From positions 62,935,878 through 62,999,877 of the forward strand of contig CM023454.1 of assembly GCA_013339765.2 (NCBI GenBank): 64,000 nt of DNA, in the 5' to 3' direction. The DNA comes from Haemaphysalis longicornis. Its lineage: Eukaryota > Arthropoda > Arachnida > Ixodida > Ixodidae. The notes below the pieces were generated by a model, which was not told where the DNA came from, searched no databases, and saw only the letters and a list, made by a program, of their open reading frames with translations. The first letter of the stretch is position 1. Every line of letters begins with the position of its first letter. Positions 1 to 11,226 of this stretch are shown here, in pieces. The position numbers and the translations under genes are program-made.

Positions 1-135
1 AATAATGCGCGCGGTAAATATAGGCACAAGCATGTACGATACTTCTATACATACTGCAAATCCAACACGTCAACATGTTCTTTTCCAATTAACTGCTTCC
101 CAAAGGATTCTGGCAACGTTTTCTTTCCTATATAT

Positions 136-354
136 TGTCACAGGCTCGGTCCCTTGGTTCCTTGCTATAAACGGAACCCATGGCCAACCTTCGCTCCGCG
201 GGTATGCACCCTCTGGGATAAGTTAACCCATAGGCTGGAAAGAAGACGCTCGCTGATGCTGGTGTACGTGCAGTACCTGGCACATCGCCGCTGTCTCGTC
301 TGCCTTTACTATTCCGTCTTTTTATGTAATTACAATCTTTAAATACACCCCTTT
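136..354 (+). repeat. 5' LTR of the 136-2909 gypsy relic
   Basis: This block aligns along its length with 2676-2909. Shared stretches include TGGCCAACC, GGTATGC, CCCATAGGCTGG versus CCCATTGGCTGG, CAGTACCTGG and TAATTACAATCT. The two copies differ at many positions, so the insertion is old. The 3' boundary is uncertain because the copies diverge after AAATACA; a primer-binding site probably follows near 355. Confidence 0.75.
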
Positions 355-759
355 GGTTGCCACATCAGATCTTGAGGTAGAGGTTCTACTTCTCGTCTCC
401 GTACCATTCGCCTGGCCACTTTGAGAAAATACAGAGCTTCTAAGCGGGTGTCACGTTCACAGCTGTTTGATGCCGCCCCCTGGTGAGCCTTGATCGACTC
501 CTCCGATAGCCATCGTGTCTCACCCCCGTGATCTCGGTGATTTTACTTGCACTGATAACTTCGACGCGGATGAATAGCTCCGCATGTATGAACGCGTCCG
601 TGTTCACAACCGGTGGAATGAAACAATCATGCTGGCGAATGTTGTCTAGCATCTTAAGAAAAAGGCCGGGACTGGGTTCCTGCCGGCGTCGCAAAGCTCA
701 CAAGCTGGAGCGCCTTTAAAAGGAAGTTCTTGGATTCATTCAGTGAGTACGCTGTGATT

Positions 760-1890
760 CATCTAGCCGCAAAAATTATATTCACGCACTTAGTCCCCTA
801 CTGAGTCCTATGTCACCTACATCCAGGACATTTTGGCTATTTGCGCCAAAGTGGATTCCAAGATGCCAGAGTCCGACAAATTGGTCATGCACTCATCGGC
901 ATAACCGATGATGCCTTCAATCTGCTTATGTGTAAAGAGTGTGCCACAATTGACTCCGTGCTCACGGAATGTCGCCGATTTGAGCAGATGTAATGCCACT
1001 GCAGGCGCCGCAGTTCACAAGGCTGCCTCACGCCGCAGCAACCTCAGCATATGCGGATCTTTCAGCCGCTCTCAGGTTACCGACAGCACCTGGCCTGATG
1101 CCACATTCTGAAAATTGGACCAACATCGTGCGCCACGCAATCGAAGCCCTGGCCCCGGCTTCTGTAGAGCACAATGGGCACGACCATGCCCTGCCGACTA
1201 TGTCACTTGTCCAGGCCATCGTCGTTAAAGAAGTCGCCGACCTTGGAATCCACCCTGTGTGCGCTATGGCTTGTCCGGACGTCCGCCAGAAACTTCTGTT
1301 TATTTACAAGGAACTGTTCTACGGTGTGCTGACGCACCACATCGTTATCGCCGCCGGAACCTAGCAGAATGAAGAACGCCTTGGTGACCGGCTTATTCAC
1401 GTCGAGTGCTCTCGCGTTGGACCCGTCGCCCGTTATTGGCGACAACCCAGGACGTCCCCTCTACACTCCCGGTTTTCGTCCACAACCTACAATTTAGACA
1501 ATCGGCCTAGTCAATTCCCCCCTAGTACTAAACCACAATATGTTCCCGACAGCTCCCACAACCAGCGCCCTCACCACACCACATCCCCACAACGTCGCCA
1601 ATCCCGTTCACCACAGCCACGCCGCCATTCGCCGCCGATTTATTACGCACGCATCTCTCCAGGAAACCAGTACATGCAGCTCCCGGAGGTTATGCTGCAT
1701 ATGCGCCCCTGCTTGAACATCTTGTGTGTAGAAAGGCAATGAGTCGCGATGTGCTTGACGTTGATGTTGACGGTGTTCCTGTGAGGGCTCTAATAAATAC
1801 CTGTGCCAGTATCCCTGTAATGAGGTCCAAACTTCGCCGCAGTCTTCGTAACGTCCTAACGTCTGCCCCACCTCCTATAGTCAGAGTGGT
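760..1890 (+). pseudogene. Decayed gypsy gag and retropepsin
   Basis: Frames 1 and 2 together read like a Ty3/gypsy Gag of the kind abundant in ticks: YIQDILAICAKVDSKMPES near 810-870, then QFTRLPHAAATS near 1010 and a RYRRRNLAE-like stretch near 1350. The expected CCHC knuckle near 1390-1435 has lost its cysteines (it reads IHVECSRVGPVARYW). A protease core follows near 1755-1860 (VDVDGVPVRALINTCASIP), where the catalytic D-T-G of aspartic proteases reads N-T-C. Stops and frameshifts interrupt the frame throughout. The product would have been the structural capsid polyprotein and its processing protease. Confidence 0.75.
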
Positions 1891-2069
1891 CGACAACCGT
1901 TGAAGGACTGTGCAGTGCTCGGGTTGGCGAAGGTGACCATCACATTCCTGTCGTGGTCACAGTTTTCGATGGGGGCCCCCATTACATCATCTTGCCACAT
2001 TAAACACAAGCTCCCCAGGGCCTGTCATCCGCAGAATAATGGTATCACTAACGATTTAACAAGACACTC

Positions 2070-2612
2070 ATATATATGCTCGCTATGTGCGTGTCCACCG
2101 ACCACCGTGACAGGGACGTTCCTCTCCCTTACGTTACTTTGTCCTGCAGTTCATCGCACCACGACACTGTCGGGTTCTCTGCTTTCTTCCTCTGTTTTAT
2201 TATTGACCTCGCCCGGCCATTGGACACCATTTTGCCTGACTCGACCATGCCACGAACTGAGTATGCACGTGATGTCATTGCCCAGGCAGATGTGGACCGC
2301 CAGATCAGCCGCGGTCAGATTACGGCGTCACAGACAAGTCAAAAACACCGCTACGACGACACCCACCATGATCTTTGTTTCCCTCCTGGCTCCCTGATCC
2401 TCGCTTGGACGGCTTAACGCCATGTTGGGCTATCTGAAAAACCACTGTCCCGCTTAAGAGGCCCCTACCGCATTATTGGCCTACCGCAACAGGCCCCTAC
2501 CGCAATCCTGTGACGTACGAAATTACTACAGTCACGCCACCGCCGTCAACTTCGCAACCAGCGTACAAAACTGTGCATGTGTCCCGCCTGAAGCCCTACT
2601 TCCTCCTTGATT
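2070..2612 (+). pseudogene. Gypsy integrase C-terminal remnant
   Basis: The frame starting at 2076 contains DRDVPLPYVT, then a PLDTILPDSTMPRTEYARD stretch and SQKHRYDDTHHD, followed by FPPGSL. This is the integrase tail of tick gypsy elements, the region that follows the DDE core and contacts DNA. A final VHVSRLKPYF motif lies near 2572-2604, just before a TAG stop and about 65 bp upstream of the 3' LTR, which is the usual end of pol. The catalytic core is missing. Confidence 0.75.
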
Positions 2613-2675
2613 AGCTTCAGCCCTCAACTTCAACATTCGTCAGCACCGGAATATTGCTTAGACCGCCGTGGGTGA

Positions 2676-2909
2676 TGTCACGAGTGTGGTTCATTGGCTC
2701 CTTACTATACACGGAAACAGTGGCCAACCCCCGCTCGGGGGGTATGCGCCCTTTGGGAAAAGTAAACCCATTGGCTGGAGAAGAGGAAGACGCTCACTGA
2801 TTTTGGCGTGCATGCAGTACCTGGACATCGCAACTGACTTGACTGTCCTTACTATCCAACGATTTTTATAATTACAATCTCTAAAATTGTGCAAATACAA
2901 CCCTTCACA
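2676..2909 (+). repeat. 3' LTR of the 136-2909 gypsy relic
   Basis: Partner of the 136-354 block. It starts TGTCACGAG and ends CCCTTCACA, and is followed by ATAT matching the base pairs before the 5' LTR. Confidence 0.8.
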
Positions 2910-5499
2910 ATATATTTCCTTGAATAAGTGGTGTACGATACACTACGCCACGGTATTCTGATGCACACTCTACGATAAAATAAAGCATCATTTATACTAG
3001 CACAGTTATTTTAGTAAGAAATGATCATGGCCCATGCCAAGAATGCGTATTTTGTGTTGTATAATTGCAAGGTCTAAATGTCGTATATGCTCTAGAAAAA
3101 CACCTATAAGCATTTTTTTGTGTTTTTAATGCCACTTCAAAAAAGTGATCTAGAATAGAAGAAACCGCTACAGCAACAACAATTTCTTACCTGTTTCATC
3201 TGGAACAAATGTAACTAACTGCTAACATTTGATATGATATGTAAAGAAGCAAATGTATATTTCGGTCGTCCAAAACACAATACTGTTTAAACATCTGAAT
3301 GTTTTTCCAAACAATTTATGGAGTACTCCGCAACGATGAGATCACAGTGCTCTAAACCATATTATTAAATAATATTCGCTTAAGATTATTGCTATAAATC
3401 TGTCCAATAAATATTTGCGACTACATAACCTCGTTATGTTAATTTTCTGGACAGTGTGCGAAGTGTCGTGACAACAAAAATTAATACGTTTCTTCTATTC
3501 CAAAGCGAAACTACGTCTACCGAAGGCCCTTGTGCATGCAACTAGGGCACTTCAGACAGTACGACAACCACAGTTGGCGGTAATTAGCACATAAGGAATG
3601 ATTTGAACAGCGAGAACTGATCCTTGTGAAGAAGTTTACAAATTCCTTTTACATTTTGTTTTAATCGAAGGATACAGTGGCGATTATTAAGCGTTTGAAG
3701 AAAATAAAAACTCCGAAAACATAGTAAATGTAATATCGCCGCTACAAGTGCCACAATGTTGCTAAAATATATTTCGGAGTACACAAGTTTTGTCTGAAGT
3801 CTTGATAGTATTGAAGCATTCTTCCTCTATCCCTTCTTCTTCCATTCCCATTCCGGCCATGAGCCATCCATCAAAGTAAATGTTCCTTTGTTGTTGGTGG
3901 TGTCGAGAAAACTTTACTAGAAAAGTGGGCTCTACAATTATAAAAAGAAGTAACGTTGTTTATTGTTAGGAAGTGAACGAAAGTGTGTTCGTTAGGAACA
4001 GATATAATAATTCCTTTTCAACAAAAGCAGAGGCAAAACGAATAAGAGAGAGCATGTGAATAAAATCTCTGCTCATTTAGAGGCTTTATCGTTTGTCCAT
4101 ATATTGCTACTTAACTAGGGGCAACAAGGTCAGTTTATCTTTCAGCAGCTTACCTGCCTTCAAAAGCTTATCTGCTCCAAAATCTGGTCCAGATATCTGG
4201 TCAAAAAACATATCCATTCTTCAAGCGCAAATAGGACCTTCTCGCTCAGACTAGGACGCTCTATCACGTTATGTGCTTCTGCAAATTGAATGTGTAATTG
4301 CGCTGGCGTTGCTAGGGTAGGCAGCAGATAAAAGTGTAGGAGCCACAAATGAAGCTCTAGCGTGCGCACAGTGTGCCACTGCAGTGCAAGCGCCTAACAT
4401 TGCCGTCTTTATAGTGGCGGGTTTTGTAGTGGTAACATGAGAAGGGAGAAAGGCGAGTGGCATTACAACAGGTGCTCGCAATTTGCCCGCTCTCATACCA
4501 AATCCGTAATATCGCTCCAAGTTTGCTTTTATAGTGCACTTGCGGGTTCATACAACGTTCTCTTCTAAAAACAAAGGTTTCGCTGGACAAACTTACGTCA
4601 CTGTTTTCAGCCACAGATAACTTTAAGGCTGCTCTTAAGTAATTTAATGTTTCCACGTTCAAAACCTCTTTCTAAGCGATGGCTCGTGTGAATTCTCGGG
4701 AGGAAAGACAAGTTTTCTGACCTATTGCCTAAATCCTGTCAATCACATGTCATCCGGTCAATCTCATGTCATGTGTAGAAGGTTTGTTTTTCGTCGACCT
4801 TCACAGACCTGAATGGTAACAAAAATCCTAAAACTGAGTAGAATTAAGCTCATTCAGCTGAGTTCTATCAACTGTAAGGGCTATTGTTGCGACCTGGGTG
4901 AAAAAAGCGTATTCAACATTGAGGATAGCATCCGAAATCTTCAATTTCAACTTTGCGTACCAAAGGAAGCACATTTGCACAAGTACTAGTGTAGTCATTT
5001 TTATTGCGCGATTGACCGCTTTTACTCAAGGCAATTGTCAACTTGGTCGGCCGCGCATTGAAACAAATATTACGGTTGTTTTTGTTTGCCTTGGTTTGCC
5101 CTTTTTATACCTTGCTGCTCTGAAAAGTATGGCCTAGATAAAGCATTTTACGCACCACACAACACCGAGAAGTATTTGTTCTATAAAACTGTGAAGAGTA
5201 ATATTGAATGCTCTCACGTTTATTATCACTGAGCCTGGTGACAAACACTAATTTTTGTAAATGCGCACCGTATTAGGGTGAAACGAAGTTAGATTTTGTT
5301 TTGCTTGCGTAGCCGAAGTAATATTTCATTTAAAGGTACAATTATACACGGTTGGTTTCCATTCCGCGTTCTCCCTGCTGGTATATACGTTCAATAAGCA
5401 TTCACCCTCACTTTTCAAACATTTTCGTTCGCATACGCAACTGCGTCGGAAATTCACAGTTCGTAATCAAATTGAGGCATATTGTTTGAGTTCGCGAGG
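2910..5499. other. AT-rich stretch without recognisable gene
   Basis: About 2.6 kb of AT-rich sequence. The open frames are short (under about 100 codons) and none matches a family I recognise. The block 4160-4660 is richer in GC and has two overlapping minus-strand frames of 83 and 101 codons, but their low-complexity composition does not suggest a protein. I see no tandem repeat or inverted repeat of note. Confidence 0.5.
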
Positions 5500-5611
5500 A
5501 AACGAAGCGCGAAGAAACAACGACAACGAGGAGGAACGTATACAACGGGACGGAGCGCTCCGTGCCGTTGTATTGGTTTCTCCTGGTTGTCGTTTCTTTG
5601 CGCTTCGTTTC
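5500..5611. repeat. 112-bp near-perfect palindrome
   Basis: The sequence opens GAAACGAAGCGCGAAGAAAC and closes with the reverse complement of a close variant (GTTTCTTTGCGCTTCGTTTC). The centre is GGAGCGCTCC at 5552-5561. Arms of about 55 nt pair almost throughout, with a few mismatches and one or two single-base slips, so a single strand could fold into one long hairpin. Short frames on both strands read through it only because of the symmetry. No flanking coding sequence is recognised. It could be a fold-back element, a satellite-like unit or an RNA hairpin source; the sequence does not decide between these. Confidence 0.9.
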
Positions 5612-5929
5612 AGCATACACCTTACACTCTCGCCCAGCTTGGTTTATATTTAATTATGTTTGAGTGTTGTATGCCACATTCTGTGCTCTCAAGATAGATT
5701 AACACGCTCACGTATTTTTTACAACGGCTTCAGCGCCAAGAATATTTCCCCGCATTCTGCGCATGAGTTCGTGCTGCCGTCCTGTCAACTCACCAGCATC
5801 TAAACTGCCTCCACGACACTCTTCGTGATCCTGTTGACCTGTCTATTGCTGCACAATATCTATTACTTTCCCGATTCGAAGCGGTTTATTTAGTGGGTAC
5901 TAAAGGCGTTAACATTTTTCGCTGGAACG
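5612..5929. other. Unassigned sequence
   Basis: Nothing recognisable between the palindrome and the end of the minus-strand gypsy relic. It includes a short weakly coding-like stretch that I could not match to the integrase core expected downstream of the zinc-binding domain. Confidence 0.4.
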
Positions 5930-6212
5930 GACGAACATTCAATGCCAGTAGTACCACACATAGAAACGTCGATATGTCTTCATTAATCCAGCATGAGCAC
6001 CCTGCTTATCGGCATGAAAACATGCGCAAAAGTAGTAACGTAGATGGCGGAGAATGACGAGGAGCCTATTCCGATACAGAAGCTCGTCACGAATAGTGAA
6101 GTGAGTGCCCTGTAGTCGCACACTTCGTGGGGTATTTTATAAAGCAGGCTTTGTCATAAAGTTCTAAAGAGAAGTTTTCCAGGCATCCCTTTTCTGCTCC
6201 CGAGGCATGTCG

Positions 6213-6713
6213 TCAAGGGACAGTTAGGACAGACTTCTGTCTATGGATACTAATTACCAGTGTTTGGGAGGCACACTGGGAGCATGAGAGCGCATCGGCG
6301 TCAGTGTGTTTGCGGCCAGATCCGTAGAGCACAGGAATTTCATACTCTTGTAAGAACAGGGCCCCCCTTCCCAGGCTACCCAGGCTACCCAGGCTACCCA
6401 GGCTAAATGGATCCCTGAATAAAAATTGCGAAGAAAGAGCGTGGTGGTAGGTTATTAAGTCGAAGGGCCTGCCATTCAAGTGGTGATGAAATTTGCTTAA
6501 GGCCCAAACAATAGCCAGGACTTTTCCGCCATGACAGAGTAGTTTTTTTTTCACTCTTGTGAGTATCCAGTTCGCATAAGCAACCACGTTTTCGTCGAAG
6601 CAACCGTTTCGTTGGACGAGCACAGCGCCCCTGCAAACCCCGATGGCGTCAGTATGAAGCTCGCTATGGGCTGACGGGTCAAACAGGCGAATGATCGTTG
6701 GACACGTAAGCAC
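6213..6713 (-). pseudogene. Gypsy RNase H fragment
   Basis: A 166-codon open frame. FDPSAHSELHTDAIG carries the first RNase H aspartate, followed by GAVLVQRN, a KVLAIVWALSKFHHHLNGRPF stretch containing the usual alpha-helix, and YHHALSSQF where TDHHALxWL is expected. A run of LGS triplets is inserted before RGALFLQEYEIPVLYGSGR. That run is encoded by four 9-bp units at 6371-6406. The frame then continues into KHTDADALS, the standard end of the domain. The protein would degrade the RNA strand during reverse transcription. The copy is inactive because upstream RT is broken. Confidence 0.8.
6371..6406. repeat. 9-bp minisatellite, 4 units, inside RNase H
   Basis: CCAGGCTAC is repeated in tandem three times, followed by a fourth unit CCAGGCTAA. 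It adds in-frame S-L-G triplets to the RNase H reading frame at the position of the conserved GRLGRW motif, so it looks like slippage that expanded the original sequence. Confidence 0.9.
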
Positions 6714-6790
6714 AGAACGAAGCTTTTGAAAGCCTCGCTACACTCTGAAGAATAATGAGAGATGTCGTTGGACCCGTTAAGAAGCTTCAA

Positions 6791-7630
6791 TTATGCTACT
6801 GTTATACACGCCAAGTTCCCCACGAGACGTCGGAAGTACAGGCAGAGGCCGATGAAGCCTCGGAGGTGCCTGGTGGTGGTGGGCTTAGGAAACTCGGCGA
6901 CAGCACGAAATTTGTCAGGACCCAGACTGAAGGCATCTCCGCATACAACATGACCTAAAATTGTAAGTTGGTGCGGAGCAGACCGGCCTTTTTTGAGGTT
7001 AAGCTCCAGTCCTGAATCAGTGAGGCATTCCAACACTTGTCGAAAGCGGGTAATATGGGTGTCGAAATCGGAAGAAAATACTACAATATTGTCAACGTAA
7101 CAGAGGGAGGTTTTCCACTTCAGGCGTCGCAAAAATTTTCCATCATGCGTTCAAAAGTTGCAGGTGCGTCGCAGACTAAAAGGCATGGCGTTGAATTCGT
7201 AGAAGGTGTTGCAAAGGCGGTTTTTTTACGATCACCAACCGCCAAAGGGACCTTCGAGTAGCCAGACCTTAAACCGAGGTAAAAAAACTAGGCTTCTTGA
7301 AAATTGTCAAGGGAACCGTCAGTTTAGGGTAGATGATAAACATCCTTCCATATTATTTTTTGAGTAAGCGACAATCAACACAGAAGCGATTGATCCCTGT
7401 TTCTTGGTAACGAGAACAACTCGTCACACGCATGGGCTGTTGGAAGGCTGTATGACACCACATTCAAACATGTACACATGACTTTCAATAACACGTTCTT
7501 TAGCAGAAACACGATAAGGCCGTTGTCGTAATGGGGGGCGAGTTCCTGTGTCCATGTGCTGAATAACCATATATAATCGTCCCAAGCAGGATTTCTGACA
7601 GTCAAAAGATGAACGGAACTCTCGAAGCAA
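6791..7630 (-). pseudogene. Gypsy reverse transcriptase fragment
   Basis: From 7630 down: LREFRSSFDCQ, then RPPLRQRPYRVS (fingers), ECGVIQPSNSP, a poorly preserved middle, and the palm at 7090-7110 reading CYVDNIVVFSSDF. The catalytic YxDD box is YVDN, so the second aspartate is lost. LTILGHVV and LRGFIGLCLYFRRLV follow, the usual connection to RNase H. Several frames are needed to read it. It is a dead copy. Confidence 0.8.
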
Positions 7631-7666
7631 CGCGAAGGTCGGTTTTGTTGACCCGCTGGAAGACTA

Positions 7667-8140
7667 TCAGGCAGCAGATAAAACTATAAGACTATCGTCG
7701 ATTGAGAGAACGGAAAAATATGGATCTGCGAATGGAGCGGTGGGCTTGAGGACAGCAAGTGAGGCGTCCGATGCGTTATTGGGAACGTCGGTGACGAGGA
7801 AGGCGTCAATCTCTTTTGTACGACCCAGGCACTCACCACGAAGCAGTGTAGCTGGAGAGGAATAAGGGTTGCAAATAATCATGAAGCTGAACTCATGCTG
7901 CATTTCTAAAACTGCGAAAAGAACCAGGAAGTATTTTGGGCAATAAAACGGTTCGAAAGGGCTGCGCAGCACAGTGGCGTCGGGAGTAGATTCGCACGCA
8001 TTAGTACAAGTACGGCAGACCTCAGACCAACGTCCAAGGTCTGGAATGGTATCATTCCAGGTGGTGGTATTCAGGTACACACCGAGAGGTGTAATTGTAG
8101 CTATTACCACAGTGCCGCGAGCCATCCAAAAATGTGGCAT
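7667..8140 (-). pseudogene. Gypsy pol linker between protease and RT
   Basis: A 157-codon frame with MLRG-type features of the region between retropepsin and RT in this family: FSFMIICNPYSSPATLLRGE, then ECLGRTKEIDAFLVTDVPN and SIDDSL. This section has no known catalytic role. It is in line with the RT fragment downstream on the same strand. Confidence 0.6.
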
Positions 8141-8305
8141 GTTCTTAGCAAGACCGGATCTGTATCCTCGTCATCTTCACACTCACCATTCACTGCACAC
8201 CCCTTATTGCACATGGCCACATATCAAAGCATACTGACTGGGGGCATAGTACGTCCTTGGCAGTGTCTAAAACATGATATAAATGGTCGAATCATTTTCA
8301 CTACA

Positions 8306-8332
<27 letters not shown>
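8306..8332. repeat. (TA)n microsatellite
   Basis: An uninterrupted run of TA dinucleotides just beyond the 5' end of the minus-strand gypsy relic. Confidence 0.95.
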
Positions 8333-8339
<7 letters not shown>

Positions 8340-9145
8340 TTAAAAATTGACAGAAATGAGTGTCGATGACCATTTATTCAGGCTCTCGGGAAAAGGAAGA
8401 ACTGTACAGTGCTGATGATTGTATACATGCAAAGATGCTGACCGGAGTCATAACATCGCGTTCGGATGACACTATACATTAGTGTGCATACTGAGAATAC
8501 TTTGCGTTGTGCCTCGCACTTCTCTCCTAAACTTAAATATAGCATTAGTGAAATAAGGACTAAGGACCCTAACATGCGCGGAATTTAATTTGGAGATATT
8601 TATTTTCCTAAAAGGCATTATTTATTTCAAAAAGAATGTATTTTTTTGTCAAGCAGTGGCTTAGAAGCCAAACATCTGCCTTGAGTGCACACGGAAGTTA
8701 TTCTATTACCGCCGCCCCACAATGCCCCCCGGCCAAAAAATCAGCGTGTTGGTGAATAGTAAAATAATGCTTGAGTTGCAGCATGAATCCATGGAGAAAT
8801 GCGGGTAAAGCTCCATGTCGTGAGGAGGCTTGGCCACCCAGGTGAAGTAACGGCCACAACCTCGCATGAATATGTCAGTTTACCTGCACCCCGGTCTCCA
8901 GCGGCTGCAAAGCAACTATGGCGAGGGTCAGACATGTGACACAGAAGAGGGTGCAAAGAATTCCTGGACTTGAACAGGCCGCCATCTGAATGTGAACCTG
9001 GCAAAGTTTACCACGAGAATTTTTCAGGCGAGGCATGTATATCCATATTCTTCAACGCATTCGACAGCATTACATGGGATGTAATAATGCTCACCCAGGT
9101 TAAGGCATAGGTAAAACCTTTATAGTGCTGAAAAATAAACAGTTA
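8340..9145. other. Unassigned sequence with a short minus-strand frame
   Basis: An 87-codon minus-strand frame (8741-9004) includes CEVVAVTSPGWPSLLTTW and ends FYYSPTR. I do not recognise it. Nothing else in the stretch is identifiable. Confidence 0.35.
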
Positions 9146-10746
9146 TGGCGATGCAGTAGACAGAAGAGAACTGGGAGTGGGATTCCTAGTCAATAAATGC
9201 ATAGCTGGTTCATAGACGAATACTATAGCATCAACGAAAGAGCTGCCGATCATGTAACGAGGCTTAATAACAGCCACCATATCAATGGAGTACAAGGCTA
9301 CGCTCCCATATCCAGGTACTATGACGAGCCTGTTTAAAGCTTTTACAGAGACGTGAAATCAGCAATGCCGAAAGTACAAACACAGAACGGTACTGATGGG
9401 AAACGTCTGCGTAAAAAAGAAAAAAAAGCAGGCGCGAGACGAGGCTGTTGCAGACCATAACCTTGGTTGTATAATTAAAAGGGTGAACGTAATAACAGTG
9501 TTCACAGAACGAAATAATCTACGCATGATGAATGGCTTCTGCGAACAGAAGAGCCAGACATAAACGTGTTGAGTCTGAAACTGGGCACAAAAATGAAATA
9601 AACTGCGTAATACGACATAACCCTGGCGTCCTGAAGGATGTTGAATTTCCCGGAAGGGTTAGGTGTAGTGACTGCGGAATGGTAAGATCTGAAATTAGGC
9701 TACACGAAAAGCTTGAGAATTTAGGATCGTGCAGAAGTGCTGATATTAGGCTTTAACCGCGCAAGCAGGGTTTGCGAAACAGGAACGACGACCTTACACG
9801 CATTATCACGTGTTGTGTCGTAGAAGTCGGTGGTGGGCTCTCAGGACAGGATACTGGTAAAACTTGGAGGTGATGAAATATTTATTTTGGAAATGGCAAA
9901 TCATGGCAATCTCTACCCCTGCTCACCAAATAAAACTAGTAGAGCTTTCGAAGTCATTCCCAAAACGTGAGGCGGCTGACATGTGGAAGAATACAATGGC
10001 AAGAATTGAGCATGCTATAAAAAACAGAGGGAGCCTGAAACCAGAAAAGAGGTATCTAGGCATGGGGAAAAACAGAGGTATTCGCACTTAAAGAAAATCA
10101 ACGCAATGTCCTCACTAGCAGTGCCAAAATACATATATTAGACAATGAGTTGTATAGAGATCGGCACAGGTGCTGTGATATCCAGGTTTATATCGAACGC
10201 GAAAATAAAGCCGTGCACGTACACATCCCGCCAGTAAGGACAGAAGTAAAGAAGGCTTTGAAAAAATTTAATTGGGCAGAACACCTGGTAACAATCATAT
10301 AACACAAGACCTGTTGAAAGATGGTGTGAAAATTGTAATTGCATAACTGCCAAACCGGTTTACGCCATGCCTAATCAACGCGAGTGTGCCCAAATCTCGG
10401 AGGAATGCGAACATCATCCTCATTCATAAGAAAAGTAGCATAAAGGACTTGGCAAACTTGCAAACATATTAGTTTACTGTTAGTTGTCTACAAGGTTCCC
10501 ACCAAGGTAATCGCTAAACAAATTTCCGGAAGCTTAGTTTTCAGTCAACCTAATAAACAAGCAGGGCGTCGTAAAGGCCATTCAATAGTGGAACAAAATA
10601 ACGCGATCAATAAAGTAATCGAGAACTGCGTGGAGTAGGCTCAACGCCTATATATAGAATTCATAGATGATGAGAAAGCATTTGACTCAGTCAAAACATC
10701 AGCCGTCGTTCAGACAATACGGAATCAGGGTGTAGACGACCATTAC

Positions 10747-11070
10747 GTGAGAATACTTGAGGATATATACAACGGGTCCACAGCTACCATCGTCTGCCAT
10801 AAGGACAGCGGTAACATACCTATAGTGAAGGGCGTTAGTCGACGAGACCCAATGAATCCTGTGTTATTCACAGCATGCTTACAACAACATTGGCTTGGGA
10901 ACTGGTGGGTGCAAGGGTTAATAGAGAATACCTCAGTAATTTGCAGCATGTCTGGTAACAATGCCTTGCCTAGTAACTTGAGGGACCAATTGGTAAGCTA
11001 CATTACCGCCCTGGACAAGCCGAGTATAATTGGGGAACTGAAAATAACATACAGAAAACTAAAGAATTGA
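10747..11070 (+). pseudogene. RTE reverse transcriptase fragment
   Basis: A 107-codon frame with ILEDIYNGSTATIVCHKDS, then NIPIVKGVSRRDPMNP and LFTACLQ. This is the RT palm region that precedes the YADD-type box. The catalytic FADD segment is not readable: the frame runs into VICSMSGNNALPSNL where it is expected. Copy B at 35.7 kb preserves the same segment (IPIRKGVRQQDPI), which supports the family assignment. Confidence 0.75.
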
Positions 11071-11226
11071 TTAATCACCTCGGTAGAGCACAGCGGTTTG
11101 GGATATGTGGCAATGTAGTGAAAGTGATATGCGAATATACGTTATTACGCCACAGAGTGATCCCTACCATAAGGCAGAGATATTTACAAAGATAAGAATG
11201 GGGTGGAGGCAGACACTTTAGGTTAA

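Larger units (their letters stand above)
136..2909 (+). mobile_element. Ty3/gypsy LTR retrotransposon relic, internally deleted
   Basis: Two similar blocks of about 220-235 bp, both beginning TGTCAC, flank an internal region with gag, retropepsin and integrase C-terminal traces. The 3' copy ends TTCACA. The tetranucleotide ATAT lies directly before the first block (132-135) and directly after the second (2910-2913), as a target-site duplication would, although the local sequence is AT-rich so this is weak. Reverse transcriptase, RNase H and most of the integrase are absent: the frame passes from protease at about 1.88 kb to the integrase tail at about 2.07 kb. The element is therefore a dead, deleted copy with both ends preserved. 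The strand follows from the gag-to-integrase order. Confidence 0.85.
5930..8140 (-). mobile_element. Ty3/gypsy pol relic (minus strand), truncated at both ends
   Basis: Reading from 8140 downward the order is pre-RT linker, reverse transcriptase, RNase H and integrase zinc-binding domain. This is the normal Ty3/gypsy pol order. No LTR, gag or integrase core is visible: the element stops near 5930 just after an H2C2-like stretch (RNRLLVILRHLR, ending TYRRFYVWYYWH) and starts near 8140 after the protease. Frameshifts and stops separate the pieces. It belongs to a family related to the 136-2909 copy but is a separate insertion in the opposite orientation. Confidence 0.85.

Noticed and set aside
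154..342. Short overlapping frames in the LTR as a small gene
   Set aside because: The frame is part of the LTR, also seen in the 3' copy, and is not conserved as protein.
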